NCBI GenBank assembly: GCA_013054445.1
Contig: JAAMPI010000060.1
Location: 1-64,000 of the forward strand
Reading direction: 5' to 3'
DNA length: 64,000 nt
From: Cudoniella acicularis
Taxonomy: Eukaryota; Ascomycota; Leotiomycetes; Helotiales; Helotiaceae
In this document: piece by piece, positions 55,801 through 64,000 of the stretch
How positions within the stretch are numbered: position 1 is the first letter of the stretch
How the letters are laid out: each line of letters starts with the position of its first letter
The notes under the pieces: model-generated
The model's database searches: none
Told to the model about the DNA's origin: nothing
The model's input: the letters and a program-made list of their open reading frames with translations, nothing else
Translations under genes and position numbers: made by a program

Positions 55801-58225
55801 CCCTTTGGGCAGCACATCTGGAGTCCTCGAGAGATGTTGAATAGAGAGGTATCGTAGGCTGAACAGGAGCAATACGGTCTTTCAAATCTTGTCGCAACGG
55901 GGCTTCTAGAGGAGCAAGTAATGGACTGTGAAAAGCCACGTCCGACTTCACGCGCAAAAGATTGTATCCTTCTTCTTTCCATTGAGTTGCAATGGTTTCA
56001 ACGGATTCCACTGCTCCTGAGATAACGCATGAACTGGACGAGGAGTCGATAGCAACCACTACGTCATGATGCGCTTCAAGTCGTTTGGAGGCTTCCTCCA
56101 TTGACATATTGACTAAGTACATGGCACCTTGGCCAGCAACCTTTCTGTAAAGACGAGCTCGAATGCAACAAACCAGCGCTCCTTCAACCGCAGTAATAGC
56201 ACCAGCAACCACAGCAGCGGCAATTTCGCCAAGGGAATGGCCGACAATGGCTCTTGGAGTAATGCCTTTGGCCTTGAGGATGGCAGCAAGGCCAACCTGC
56301 ATGACGTATGTTAAAACCTGGATTTCATCCACGGCTTCGAAATGGCCGTTTTTCAGCGCTGAAATGGCCGAGAAGCCCATCTCAGATTGAATCACGGGTT
56401 CGAGCTCGTTGACTGTGTCTTGGAAGACTGGCTCGAGCTCGAGAAGTGAGAGGCCCATTTCCCTCCATTGGGCACCGTGTCCAGAAAATACCCAAACTGC
56501 ACCACGACTGGTGTCTTTGGCAGAGGCACGGCCGGTAGAGCTCATGTTGGTAGATTTGCCCTCAGCTAGATCAGTGAGAAGTTGGATCGCGTTGGCTTTA
56601 TCTTCGGCGACAATGGCGGCTCGGAATTTGTGTTGGTGTCGCTTCACGGCAAGCGTGTAAGCAACAGAATCCAGATTGGTGTCTTCCTCGCTAACTGATA
56701 ACCAGCTTGCAAGGTCCTTTGCCACGTCTTTGATGCGTGATTCTTGGGGGGCCGAAATAATTAGAACAGTGGGGGCACCAGTCGAGATTCTCAAGTTTCG
56801 TCTCATAGGTGTGCCGGGAGCAGGTGCTTCCTCGATCACGGCATGTGAAACCGTACCTCCGTAACCGTATGAAGCAATCGCTGCCCTCCGTGGCTGGACA
56901 AAAGATTTCCACGGCGTGGCAACTGTAACCGGCTTGAGCATCGATTGCTCCCAATTGATCTTTGTGTTTGGTGTGTATAAATTGGCCTGTGGTGGTATAA
57001 TTCTATTTTGGATTGTCATTATGGCTTTAATGAAACCCATGACGCCAGCTCCTGCTTCTAAATGGCCAATGTTGGACTTGATGGATCCAATATGGCATGG
57101 TTGTGAGTTGAGAGAACGTGCCCCAAAGCCATAAACGGATGCCATCGCATCACATTCTATTGGGTCGCCAACTGGAGTGGAGGTCGCATGTGCTTCGACA
57201 TAACCAATAGTTGCTGCTGGAATTCCAGCCTCTTTGAGAGCTTGACGTGCAACTTTCTCTTGAGCATCTTTATTTGGTGCCATAATTCCATTCGTCCTCC
57301 CATCAGCGCCAACCGCGGAGCCTTTGAGTACAGCTAAGATATGATCTTCGTCGTTGATAGCATCTGCGAGTCGTTTCAGGATCACAACACCAGCTCCTTC
57401 TCCACGTCCATACCCCGCAGCCGAATCATCAAACGATCGACAGCGCCCATCTTTGGCAATGGCACCAGCCTTGTCGAGAACTCTGGTAAGGCCTGGCCCT
57501 GCCAAAGCGTTGACACCACCAGCTATGACAAGGTTTGTCTCTCTAGCGAGTAAGGCTTGTCTACCTTGGTGAATGGCTACCAGTGAAGAAGCACATGCAG
57601 CATCGACGGCAACACTGGGACCCATAAGATCCAACAAATAAGATATCCGATTTGGAACACCACAAAACGCTGTACCAACACCCATCCAAGCCTCAATGTT
57701 TGGCAAATCTTCAAGGAGCAAGCGAGAATAATCATCTGACCCGACACCCATGATGACGGCAGTGTTGGAGCCAGCAAGGTTATGTGCCGGAATACCTGCA
57801 TTTTCGAGAGCTTCCCAAGCAACTTCGACTGCTATCCGTTGCTGGGGATCGATTAGTTCCGCTTCTCGAGGAGAGATGCCAAAAAAAGAAGCATCGAAAT
57901 CTTCCAATTTGTCAAGGAAATAGCCCCTCGATGTCGTGTCTGCGAGAATCTCTGCATTTCCCGGTTGACGCTGGTTATAGGGCTCCCATCTCATTTCTGG
58001 GACATCTCCACAGGCATCGCCCTTCCGCAAGAGGTAGTCCCATAATTGTGACGGGGAGTTGTTCCCACCGGGAACACGGCAGGCAGTTCCAATGATAGCA
58101 ATATCGTTGTCTCGGAAGTCATTTTCATCGTACGAGATGGAGGTTTTCGAAGTAGAGGTGGTTTCTTGTTCATCTGATACGCTGGAAGTTGGGGTGTCTG
58201 GTGGGGGACCTCGGGGAGGAAACAT
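52856..58225 (-). CDS. 6-methylsalicylic acid synthase (partially reducing type I PKS)
   Basis: From MFPPRGPPPD at 58225 the protein is 1,789 residues, the family norm; a frame extension to 58393 is unlike any MSAS N-terminus. Ketosynthase: DAACASS with Cys211, EAHATST His346, SNIGHLE His388. Acyltransferase: GHSLGE with Ser664. Thioester-hydrolase/DH-like domain: HPLHGSEIVP with His969. Ketoreductase: GGLGALG, FSSCGQLLGFPGQAAYASGN. ACP: LGMDSV with Ser1745 and no terminal thioesterase. KS-AT-TH-KR-ACP is the architecture of 6-MSA synthases, which condense one acetyl and three malonyl units with a single ketoreduction. The first committed intermediate would be 6-MSA, the substrate of the neighbouring decarboxylase. 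No internal stop or intron is seen. Confidence 0.95.
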   Translation of the reverse strand: MFPPRGPPPDTPTSSVSDEQETTSTSKTSISYDENDFRDNDIAIIGTACRVPGGNNSPSQLWDYLLRKGDACGDVPEMRWEPYNQRQPGNAEILADTTSRGYFLDKLEDFDASFFGISPREAELIDPQQRIAVEVAWEALENAGIPAHNLAGSNTAVIMGVGSDDYSRLLLEDLPNIEAWMGVGTAFCGVPNRISYLLDLMGPSVAVDAACASSLVAIHQGRQALLARETNLVIAGGVNALAGPGLTRVLDKAGAIAKDGRCRSFDDSAAGYGRGEGAGVVILKRLADAINDEDHILAVLKGSAVGADGRTNGIMAPNKDAQEKVARQALKEAGIPAATIGYVEAHATSTPVGDPIECDAMASVYGFGARSLNSQPCHIGSIKSNIGHLEAGAGVMGFIKAIMTIQNRIIPPQANLYTPNTKINWEQSMLKPVTVATPWKSFVQPRRAAIASYGYGGTVSHAVIEEAPAPGTPMRRNLRISTGAPTVLIISAPQESRIKDVAKDLASWLSVSEEDTNLDSVAYTLAVKRHQHKFRAAIVAEDKANAIQLLTDLAEGKSTNMSSTGRASAKDTSRGAVWVFSGHGAQWREMGLSLLELEPVFQDTVNELEPVIQSEMGFSAISALKNGHFEAVDEIQVLTYVMQVGLAAILKAKGITPRAIVGHSLGEIAAAVVAGAITAVEGALVCCIRARLYRKVAGQGAMYLVNMSMEEASKRLEAHHDVVVAIDSSSSSCVISGAVESVETIATQWKEEGYNLLRVKSDVAFHSPLLAPLEAPLRQDLKDRIAPVQPTIPLYSTSLEDSRCAAQRDIDYWVDNMIKPVRLTSTILAAAADGYRTFLEVSTHPIVTHSINETMLQAEITDATVIPTMLRNKDVQKCLLNTLGKLYCSGEQVNFQDFLAGDWLRHLPGTKWNHQPYWRKVTNAAAGRSVGHNVREHVLLGGRTQINGTSGTVWQTHLNSQSKPFPGNHPLHGSEIVPAAVLLNTFLSASPGFALKDVSLRVPVVIEPPREVQVLLDNNQMMISSRLVDAAASTEKSWVTNTKTQLTPAADLTSFGKVHLCELKQRCTRRLSDTFSIDYLADVGVSEMGFPWKVVEHWESDNAMLAVVHTDPDRDQVEASKQLNPASWASMLDAATSVSSTIFYKNPLLRMPTAIGSVTVSTKAPPKEVHIYVQKCDEEFAADILILDGAGNVVVEIQSLKFAGIEGTAGQSNGDADLVYRMVWPPAQLAEEPFSFSKIIFLAEESSILKGYRTQLDKVGLEHETFTEFDTGYQVKKGAAVVMIANASTGADDVYAISERNCQRLLTAVKYLAANNGQSHASLFCITSNVAGAMDYPAVSQSALHGLARIMQSEEGDTFKGLIDVEDERFPLQALRYVQGVDVVRIQDSIARHARLRQFPKESESSERSSSSSFCIRPSGTYLITGGLGALGLEVATYLASQGAKRLVLISRRQLPRRRNWLNNDHDAETTSVVAKVRALEDLGVSVYPVSVDMCSSDSHTKLQEALDTLHLPPVLGVVHAAGTLANEPVLETTDTAFNSVISPKIKGAMALHHLFPAKSLDFMVLFSSCGQLLGFPGQAAYASGNAFLDSMAAHRRSLGDNTVSMLWTSWRALGMAASTRYIDAELHARGITDITRDEAFVAWERIFKTKSDLAVVLHARVLEANEPLPHPILSDIIRRREKDVGVGQSNKTVGSEVVDIKSLTGEELKAALTKTVVECVAATLSLPVENVDANVALVELGMDSVMTVGLRMKLQNALKVKVGPTLVWNCPTVMHLVQHFVKEMGGSV

Positions 58226-58723
58226 GGTTGGAATTTGAAGAGGTCGTTGACTTAAATCAAAAGAACCACCTATAAAAAGAGGGGTAAAAAGGTGGTCTAG
58301 AAACTTCAAACTCGAAGCAAGAAGGCATAAAGGACGAGATGAATTTCTGATAAACTGAAGCCAAGAATGGACCTGCAGCGGATTTGGAGACATAGAACTA
58401 GGAAATTTAATATTCTATTAATCTTTGACCAACTCGGCATTCCCGATCCCCGAAGAGGGAGAAGTGTTTCCAAAATGTGGCGTATCTTTGCATAGCAGAT
58501 ACACGTAAGATCACATGCTTACTGATCGAAAATTGAATATATATTCTAAGGGCCATCTCGGCCGATACGAAGCATGAAATCACATCCGACGGCTTCCCAC
58601 TTTCTTGACGAAATGAAACAAAATCAACTCTTGAAGGCATATAAAATAGAAAACACGACTCACCGAAAAAAAAAGCCATCCCTTCTCAGCGTGCTCCCCT
58701 CGTCATAATATCTTCTCGTTGAA
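58226..58723. promoter_or_regulatory. Bidirectional promoter between PKS and terpene cyclase
   Basis: 498 bases separate the two divergent start codons. It contains TCGGCCGA at 58558-58565 and TCGG-CATTC-CCGA (CGG N5 CCG) at 58434-58446. One regulator could therefore control the first and a late pathway step together. Confidence 0.6.
58558..58565. promoter_or_regulatory. TCGGCCGA palindrome in the PKS/cyclase promoter
   Basis: The shared octamer, 159 bases before the cyclase ATG and 333 bases before the PKS ATG. Confidence 0.5.
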
Positions 58724-59595
58724 ATGACATTCTTCAAACTTGCCGAGTGGGCTGCGGCCAACGCGGACTACGATGCCGATATCCCACCATACTGGCATGC
58801 CAAAATGGTCCCCGACGCCTTCACAGCCGCGGGCGGGATCCTCTGGTCCATCTCTTACATTTTGATGGCGCGGAAAGCTTTCAAAGACAAGTCGTACGCC
58901 ATGCCCATCCACTGTCTGTGCCTCAACATCACATGGGAAGCTGTGTACGGCTTTGTTTACGGCCCGGGTCTCGTCAATCAGATCGTCTTCGCCCAATGGG
59001 TCATAGTGGATATGGTCCTCTTTTATGCAATTGTCAAGTCTGCTCCTCACCAATGGCCGAACTCGCCTCTTGTCGCGAAAAACCTCACCTGGATCATTCT
59101 CGCTGGTTGCGTTTTTTGTATGTGGATGCAGCTTGTTGTGGCCTCAACCTTCATCCCGGTCATCGGCCGACAGGTATGCTTCTTCTCGGCTTGGCCCATG
59201 CAGCTGGCCATATCAATCGGGTCTATCGCTCAGCTGCTTTCGCGCGGACATGTCAAGGGGCATTCGATGGGGATTTGGTAAGATTGTGAAGTTTTTCATT
59301 TTGGCCCGAAAAAAAAGAGGAGTCGTCTTGTCAGCTGCTGACTCATCATTTCTCCTATAGGTGGACAAGGATGTTGGGGACATTCCTAAATGGATGTTGC
59401 TTCTACTGGAGGATTTACTACTGGCCAGAGCGGTTTGGTTATGCTTGGACCTCATATGGGGCTTCTCTCATGCTCCTGAGTACTGGGTTCGACTTGCTTT
59501 ACCCGTTTGCCTTCTACTATGTTCAGAAGTACGAAGCTGTTTCGGGATCCGGGCTTGGCACGATCAGTGGCACAAAGGACAAGAAGCGGAGGTAA
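58724..59595 (+). CDS. Integral membrane meroterpenoid cyclase (Pyr4/MacJ family), 2 exons
   Basis: Exons 58724-59277 and 59361-59595 give 262 residues with about seven hydrophobic helices. The family's two acidic positions (Glu63 and Asp218 of Pyr4) appear as Glu72 in CLNITWEAVYGF and Asp229 in LLSTGFDLLYPFAFYY; the QW-poor, helix-rich layout also matches. Pyr4-type enzymes cyclise epoxidised farnesyl chains, whereas MacJ of the macrophorin pathway protonates a terminal olefin directly. No epoxidase-type FMO lies in the cluster as seen, so the MacJ mode is the more likely. The gene shares a promoter region with the PKS. Start chosen because it is the first Met before helix-forming sequence. 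Confidence 0.88.
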
Positions 59596-60180
59596 TTAGT
59601 GGTAAAAATTATGGTCCGGTGAATTTTTTTTACCTCATGGGCATATAGATCTTGTATGTACAAAATAGAAATAAAAGGGGGGGGGTTTTTTTTTTGAGAA
59701 GCCACTCTATACTGACACTGCACCCCTTGACCTGAAAGCTCGTAATGATAACTTCAGTAACATCCAAATTATCTCATTCGCCAAGAGCCAAAAAAGGATT
59801 AAAAAGATTGCATATTAACCCAACCTTGGTCCGTGGCTTTGGGACCGTTTCTACGATCCCCGAACGGCTCTGACCCAGGCAAGTTACATCGATTAGTCAA
59901 CTCCAGCCAGCCATCCCCGAACCGCCCCTTCAAATTCAAAACCGGGCTTTCAAAAGCTACTCTTCCTTTCGGCCGAAGCGTACAAAGCAAGCCAGTTCCA
60001 CTTTGTGTAGCGGCACGGTTTCAGCCCCGAAGACCACATGGCAAAATAAACTTCTCACCATCTTAAAATCTTAAAATTCCACCTTATGATGCCCCGATGC
60101 AATAGTTCACCAGCAGAAATCACTGTTGATCAAGTTTCATTGTTGCTTGCCAAGTTTTCTTCAACAAAACGACTGGGAAA
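59596..60180 (+). promoter_or_regulatory. Promoter region of the cluster P450
   Basis: 585 bases, containing TCGGCCGA at 59969-59976, 205 bases before the ATG, and the 3' flank of the cyclase with poly-G/poly-T tracts near 59680. No coding sequence is recognised. Confidence 0.45.
59969..59976. promoter_or_regulatory. TCGGCCGA palindrome upstream of the P450
   Basis: The shared octamer, extended here to the 10-bp palindrome TTCGGCCGAA. Confidence 0.5.
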
Positions 60181-62072
60181 ATGACTTCAGCAGCTCTGTA
60201 CTTGGCAGCAGCTGTTTCAGCGCTTGCTTATCTTTTCATTTTTTCAGGTCGAAGAGGACGAAAGTTCCCGCCAGGTGCGCACGTGGTTTATGCATTTACC
60301 ATTTAAGAAATGCTGCAACTACAGTTGGAAATGACGTAACTAACCGTTGTTATGCAGGGCCCTCTACTTTACCCGTCATTGGAAACTTGCATCAGATTCC
60401 CAAAAGCGGAGTTCATTACAAGTGAGTACTTCCTCTCACTCACCATCTAATACTTTCTTTTTGATAAGTCTCACTTCACTGACCACTCACCCAGATTCAC
60501 ACAATGGGCTCAAGAATTCGGCGAAATCTTCTCCCTAAAACTCGGACCCGCAACCGCAATCGTGATCAGCTCCCCACGCGCCGTAAAAGAACTCATCGAC
60601 CGCAAATCCTCCATCTACAGCAACCGTCCACCCTCCTACGTTTCCCATGATCTCATCACCCGTGGCGAGCACCTGCTGGTGATGGAGCAGGGTTCCAAGT
60701 GGAAGCTTTTTCGCAAGCTGTTGCATCAACAGTTCAATGAGGGGAGGTGCGAGCGCGATCATATCGCGTTGCAGGATGCTGAGGCCGTGCAGATGTTGAG
60801 GGACTTTTGTGTGTTGCCGGAACAGTTTATGAGTCATCCGAAGAGGTTTAGTAATAGTATTATTATGTCTTTGAGTAAGTGGAACGTACCTCTATCTCAA
60901 GAGTTTCAAGCAAAGAGAAGCACTTGCTGACATATCCGGCGCTTTCTAGTTCTCGGAATTCGCAGCCCAACTCCCCAGACACCACATCTCGTAGAACTAT
61001 ACGAGCTAATGGACGAATGGTCCAAAGTCATGGAAACGGGCGCTACACCACCAGTCGACATTTTCCCCTTCTTAAAATGGGTCCCGGAATCCCTCTTCGG
61101 GAACTGGATTACCCGCTCCCGGTCCGTTGGCAAGGCCATGGACACGCTGTACGGGCGAATGGTATCCCGTGTGCTCAAGCGTCGTGAAGCACTTGGAAGC
61201 AAAGGAAGTTTCCTCGATGGAGTCCTGGATCAGAACGAATCTCTGAACTTGACAAGAGATCAGCTGAATTTTCTGTGCGGTGTTTTGATGGAGGGGGGTT
61301 CTGATACCTCATCTAGTATCATCCTAGCTTTTATGCACGCCATGATTAAATACCCCGAGGTGCAAAAGAGGGCGCAGATGGAGATAGACGGTGTGGTGGG
61401 AGCGGATTGCTCGCCGAGATGGGAGCACTATGCTCAATTGCCGTATGTGGCTATGACCGTCAAGGAGACCATGCGATGGCGACCTGTCACGCCTCTTGCG
61501 TTCCCTCATGCTACCAGCGAAGGTACGTTGAAAATTTCTCTTCAAATCCCGCAGCTTTTCATGAACGCAAAGCTGATAAGAAAATACCTATAGCGGACAC
61601 CATCGACGGAATGACCATCCCCAAAGGTGCAACTGTCCTTATCAATGTCTGGGGTCTCCACCACGACCCAACCCGCTTCCCCAACCCCGATACCTTCAAC
61701 CCCACGCGTTTCCAAGGCCGCACCGCCCTCGCAGCCGAATACGCCGCTTCAGCCGACTACCAAAACCGCGACCACTACGGCTACGGCTCAGGTCGACGAA
61801 TATGTCCTGGCATCCATCTTGCGGATCGAAATCTCTTTCTAGCTATGGCGAAGTTACTGTGGGCTTTTAGCTTTTCGCCAAAGTTGGATGCGAATGGGAA
61901 CCCGATTGAGATTGATGTGGATTCGAAAACGGGGTATTCCGAAGGATTTTTGCACTGTCCGAAGCCATTTCAGGCGAGTATTGTACCGAGGTCGGAGGAG
62001 AGGGTGCAGACTATTTTTAGGGAGTTGGAGAAGGCGGAGAGGGAGGTGTTTTCGAAATTCGAGTCTGGGTAG
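60181..62072 (+). CDS. Cytochrome P450, CYP619-like m-cresol/phenol hydroxylase, 5 exons
   Basis: Exons 60181-60274, 60358-60421, 60495-60874, 60950-61522 and 61594-62072 sum to 1,590 nt, 529 residues. An N-terminal membrane anchor (ALYLAAAVSALAYLFIFSG) is followed by the Pro-rich hinge FPPGPSTLPVIGN. The I-helix is EGGSDTSSS, ExxR is KETMRW, and the heme loop YGYGSGRRICPG holds the Cys ligand. It is ER-bound. The sequence has the look of the patulin/yanuthone P450s (PatH, PatI, YanC), which hydroxylate m-cresol or its derivatives. The likely step here is m-cresol to toluquinol before prenylation. Only one P450 is present, whereas yanuthone has two. Confidence 0.9.
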
Positions 62073-62666
62073 GAAAAGCGGTTAAGAAGTCATTTGTTTC
62101 GGGTTTACTAGATACCAGGAAAGGAGAATAGGCAGCCGGTTTTTTGAAGACATGTTAGGTGTGAAAGTTTGTTTTCGATAAATGAGAAGTGAGAAGTGAA
62201 TAAGTGTTTTAGTACAGAGCGGAAAGGGAACTGAACCCAAAGTATACAACGTATGAGCATCTTGACAGCTCTTCATCATTTTTGCATCCAAGAACAACAT
62301 ATGAGAACTTTGATGAATATATATTTCTGCGCTCAACCTGAGCTGTGTTCACATATTAATTGGAGAATAAGGGCTTGGGAACGTGGAGACCGACAGAATG
62401 ACGGAAAACTCAAATCAAAACCAATAAAAAATTGTTCAAGCTTTCACTTTGTGACAATTGTTTTTCTTGGACATATGCCTTCTTCGACTTGGAAGCAATC
62501 ATGATTCAACAGGAGTATACATTTAACTTCGACGTGCAATGTGTATTATTCGTGACAAAAGCAAAAGCTATCTTCTAGTGTCCAGCTAGTAACAGGGGAT
62601 ATCGTCCGAAAACATAACACTGATGAGTCAAAGCTCCATCCCGATCAATTCGCCAACCCAAACCTA
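62073..62666. other. Convergent spacer between P450 and SDR
   Basis: About 590 bases of 3' flanks. No coding, RNA or repeat feature recognised. Confidence 0.5.
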
Positions 62667-63728
62667 TTAAGCCTTCTTTGCGAAAACCGGTGGCAAAGCC
62701 ACATACGGTTTGATGTCCTCCATAGTCTCATTCCACAGTTTTTTCTGGAACTCCAGTCCCGCGGGCGAAGCCAGATATGGAGCTTTGCTAAATTGCATGT
62801 TAGCACATCTGAAAGTTATCATTGAAGGTATTACAGCTTACTCGCAGACGTCCTTGTCCACCAAAAATTTACCATGAGAAGATGAGTCGGCAACTAATGC
62901 AGAATGCAAGACAACCCAGGATCCCTCCTCCGGCGTACGACCCTTGATGGCTCGGATGATGCCAATTACAACGCGAATGTAAATCGGCATATCGGAGCCC
63001 ATAGCCGTAGTGACCGTTCCGGGGCACATCATATTGAGGATAATCTTGTTGGTGTTGAGTCTTGGCGCCAGCTCATACATGAAAAGTGTGCACAGCGTCT
63101 TGGTATCGCCATATTTGGTTATGTAGTCAAAGTTCTTTGGGTTGTCCATGTACTTGAAGATGTTCTCGTCCTTCTTGACGGGTTTCTTGGTCTTTGGACC
63201 CCAGCTCGGAGCAACGTGGCGGCGACTTCCAACCCAGGCAATGCGAACAGGTCGGCCTGTCTTGTCGGCGCTAGCTTCAAGGTGTGGGAGGAGCGCGGCG
63301 AGGAGGACAACGTTGGCGAGGTAGTTGACTTGCATGATACTTTCGTGGCCGCTGGCGCTTGTACCAAACTTCAACGCAGCAATTCCAGCATTGAGAATGA
63401 GATAGTCAACGATTGGAACCTCTGCTTCCACCGCCTCTGCAAACTTAACCACGCTGTGTGGATCTTCCATATCGACCCTCATAATCTTGACCACCGCCTT
63501 GGGGTTGTTCTTTTTGACGCTGGCATCGGCGAGGAGCTCGGCTTTGCATGCTTCCGCTTTGGAGGGGTTTCGAACGGCGAGGATAACGGTAGCTCTGAGG
63601 ACTAGAAGCTGGCGTGCAGTTTCCAAGCCCAAGCCAGAACTAGCACCTGTGACAATGGCGGTTCTTCCAGTAAGATCGATGCCCGTGGGCAGAGGATAGA
63701 GCTTCGGCTGCGAGAGCGCGGAAAGCAT
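62667..63728 (-). CDS. Short-chain dehydrogenase/reductase of the meroterpenoid cluster, 2 exons
   Basis: Exons 62842-63728 and 62667-62787 give 335 residues from MLSALSQPKLYP; an in-frame Met 14 codons earlier (63770) is an alternative. NAD(P) motif TGASSGLG, LILNAGIAALKF for the NNAG region, WVGSRRH with the catalytic Ser, and YGDTKTL with Tyr and Lys of YxxxK. This fungal subgroup resembles WWOX/retinol-dehydrogenase-like SDRs and includes pathway enzymes such as YanD. It probably works on the quinone/epoxyquinone stage, but that is inference. It ends the cluster as seen; further genes may lie beyond 64000. Confidence 0.85.
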
Positions 63729-64000
63729 AGTGTCGCCTTTGGTAGGATGGACGATTAGCAGGGTTTCCAAAAGAGTGAGTGAAGGCGGAAGAGGAAGACG
63801 TAGGGGAAGTTTTAAGGAGGTGTGGAAAATTGGAAATACATACGAGGTGGCTCAGGCATGGAAGAAAAGTCGGCTTGAAGTGGAGATGCTGGTATGTAAC
63901 ACTGCGTGTGGTGCTACGTTGATTGAAAGCCACCTGGAGGGGGTTTACCTACATATCAATAAAGGCAGATTATACTTGCAATGCAATTGGCTTACATGGT
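63729..64000 (-). promoter_or_regulatory. Upstream region of the SDR to the window edge
   Basis: 272 bases, including a GA-rich leader. No TCGGCCGA is found here, but the region is cut by the window end, so its absence means little. Confidence 0.35.

Noticed and set aside
58226..58393. 56-codon N-terminal extension of the PKS frame (start at 58393)
   Set aside because: The extension is hydrophobic and unlike MSAS N-termini. MFPPRGPPPD at 58225 starts a protein of the usual length, and the extension would take up a third of the shared promoter.
43591..62072. Patulin-type cluster
   Set aside because: The 6-MSA synthase, decarboxylase and CYP619-like P450 are shared, but the UbiA prenyltransferase and membrane cyclase have no place in patulin synthesis, and patulin-specific late enzymes are not seen.

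Overview
The window looks like nuclear DNA of a filamentous ascomycete (Pezizomycotina; a leotiomycete would fit, but the class is inferred). Genes are interrupted by short GT-AG introns of roughly 45-105 nt. Fungal families (HET proteins, DHA/TRI12-type MFS pumps, a 6-MSA-type polyketide synthase, UstYa proteins, PTH11/rhodopsin-type membrane proteins) are scattered through it. Several very AT-rich, stop-laden blocks look like transposon relics hit by repeat-induced point mutation (RIP). I rebuilt exon structures by hand. For most spliced genes the summed exon lengths are a multiple of three, which supports the models.

Left part (1-9 kb): intact metabolic genes. They are an AtuA/DUF1446-type protein running off the left edge, an HSL-type alpha/beta hydrolase, an acyl-CoA dehydrogenase, a PRISE-type enone reductase and a Baeyer-Villiger-type flavin monooxygenase. 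Together they resemble a terpenoid or ketone catabolic set.

Middle part (9-43.5 kb): a mosaic accessory region. Between a RIP-degraded relic (9.0-10.26 kb) and a Tc1/mariner element with its own MITE (15.0-16.9 kb) lies a small RiPP locus: a Kex2-processed precursor with three 22-residue repeats, a UstYa/DUF3328 gene and a truncated possible second UstYa gene. The precursor carries a one-base frameshift just after its signal peptide. The rest mixes intact genes (2OG oxygenase, SDR, MFS, RNase H protein, rhodopsin-type membrane protein, PD-(D/E)XK-like protein, cell-surface protein) with broken ones (AAA ATPase, O-methyltransferase, kinase fragment, two HET genes). A Fot1/pogo-type transposase tail and two hairpin MITEs with TA target duplications are also present.

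Right part (43.6-64 kb): a largely intact meroterpenoid gene cluster. It holds an FAD-linked oxidase, a UbiA prenyltransferase, an MFS pump, a 6-MSA decarboxylase-type amidohydrolase, a 6-methylsalicylic acid synthase, a Pyr4/MacJ-type integral membrane terpene cyclase, a CYP619-like P450 and an SDR. The inferred route is 6-MSA to m-cresol to toluquinol, then prenylation, ring oxidation and proton-initiated cyclisation of the prenyl chain, giving a yanuthone/macrophorin-like product. The palindrome TCGGCCGA occurs in all five upstream regions lying fully inside the cluster. By eye I found it nowhere else in the window except once inside the cyclase gene, so it is a candidate site for a pathway-specific Zn2Cys6 regulator.
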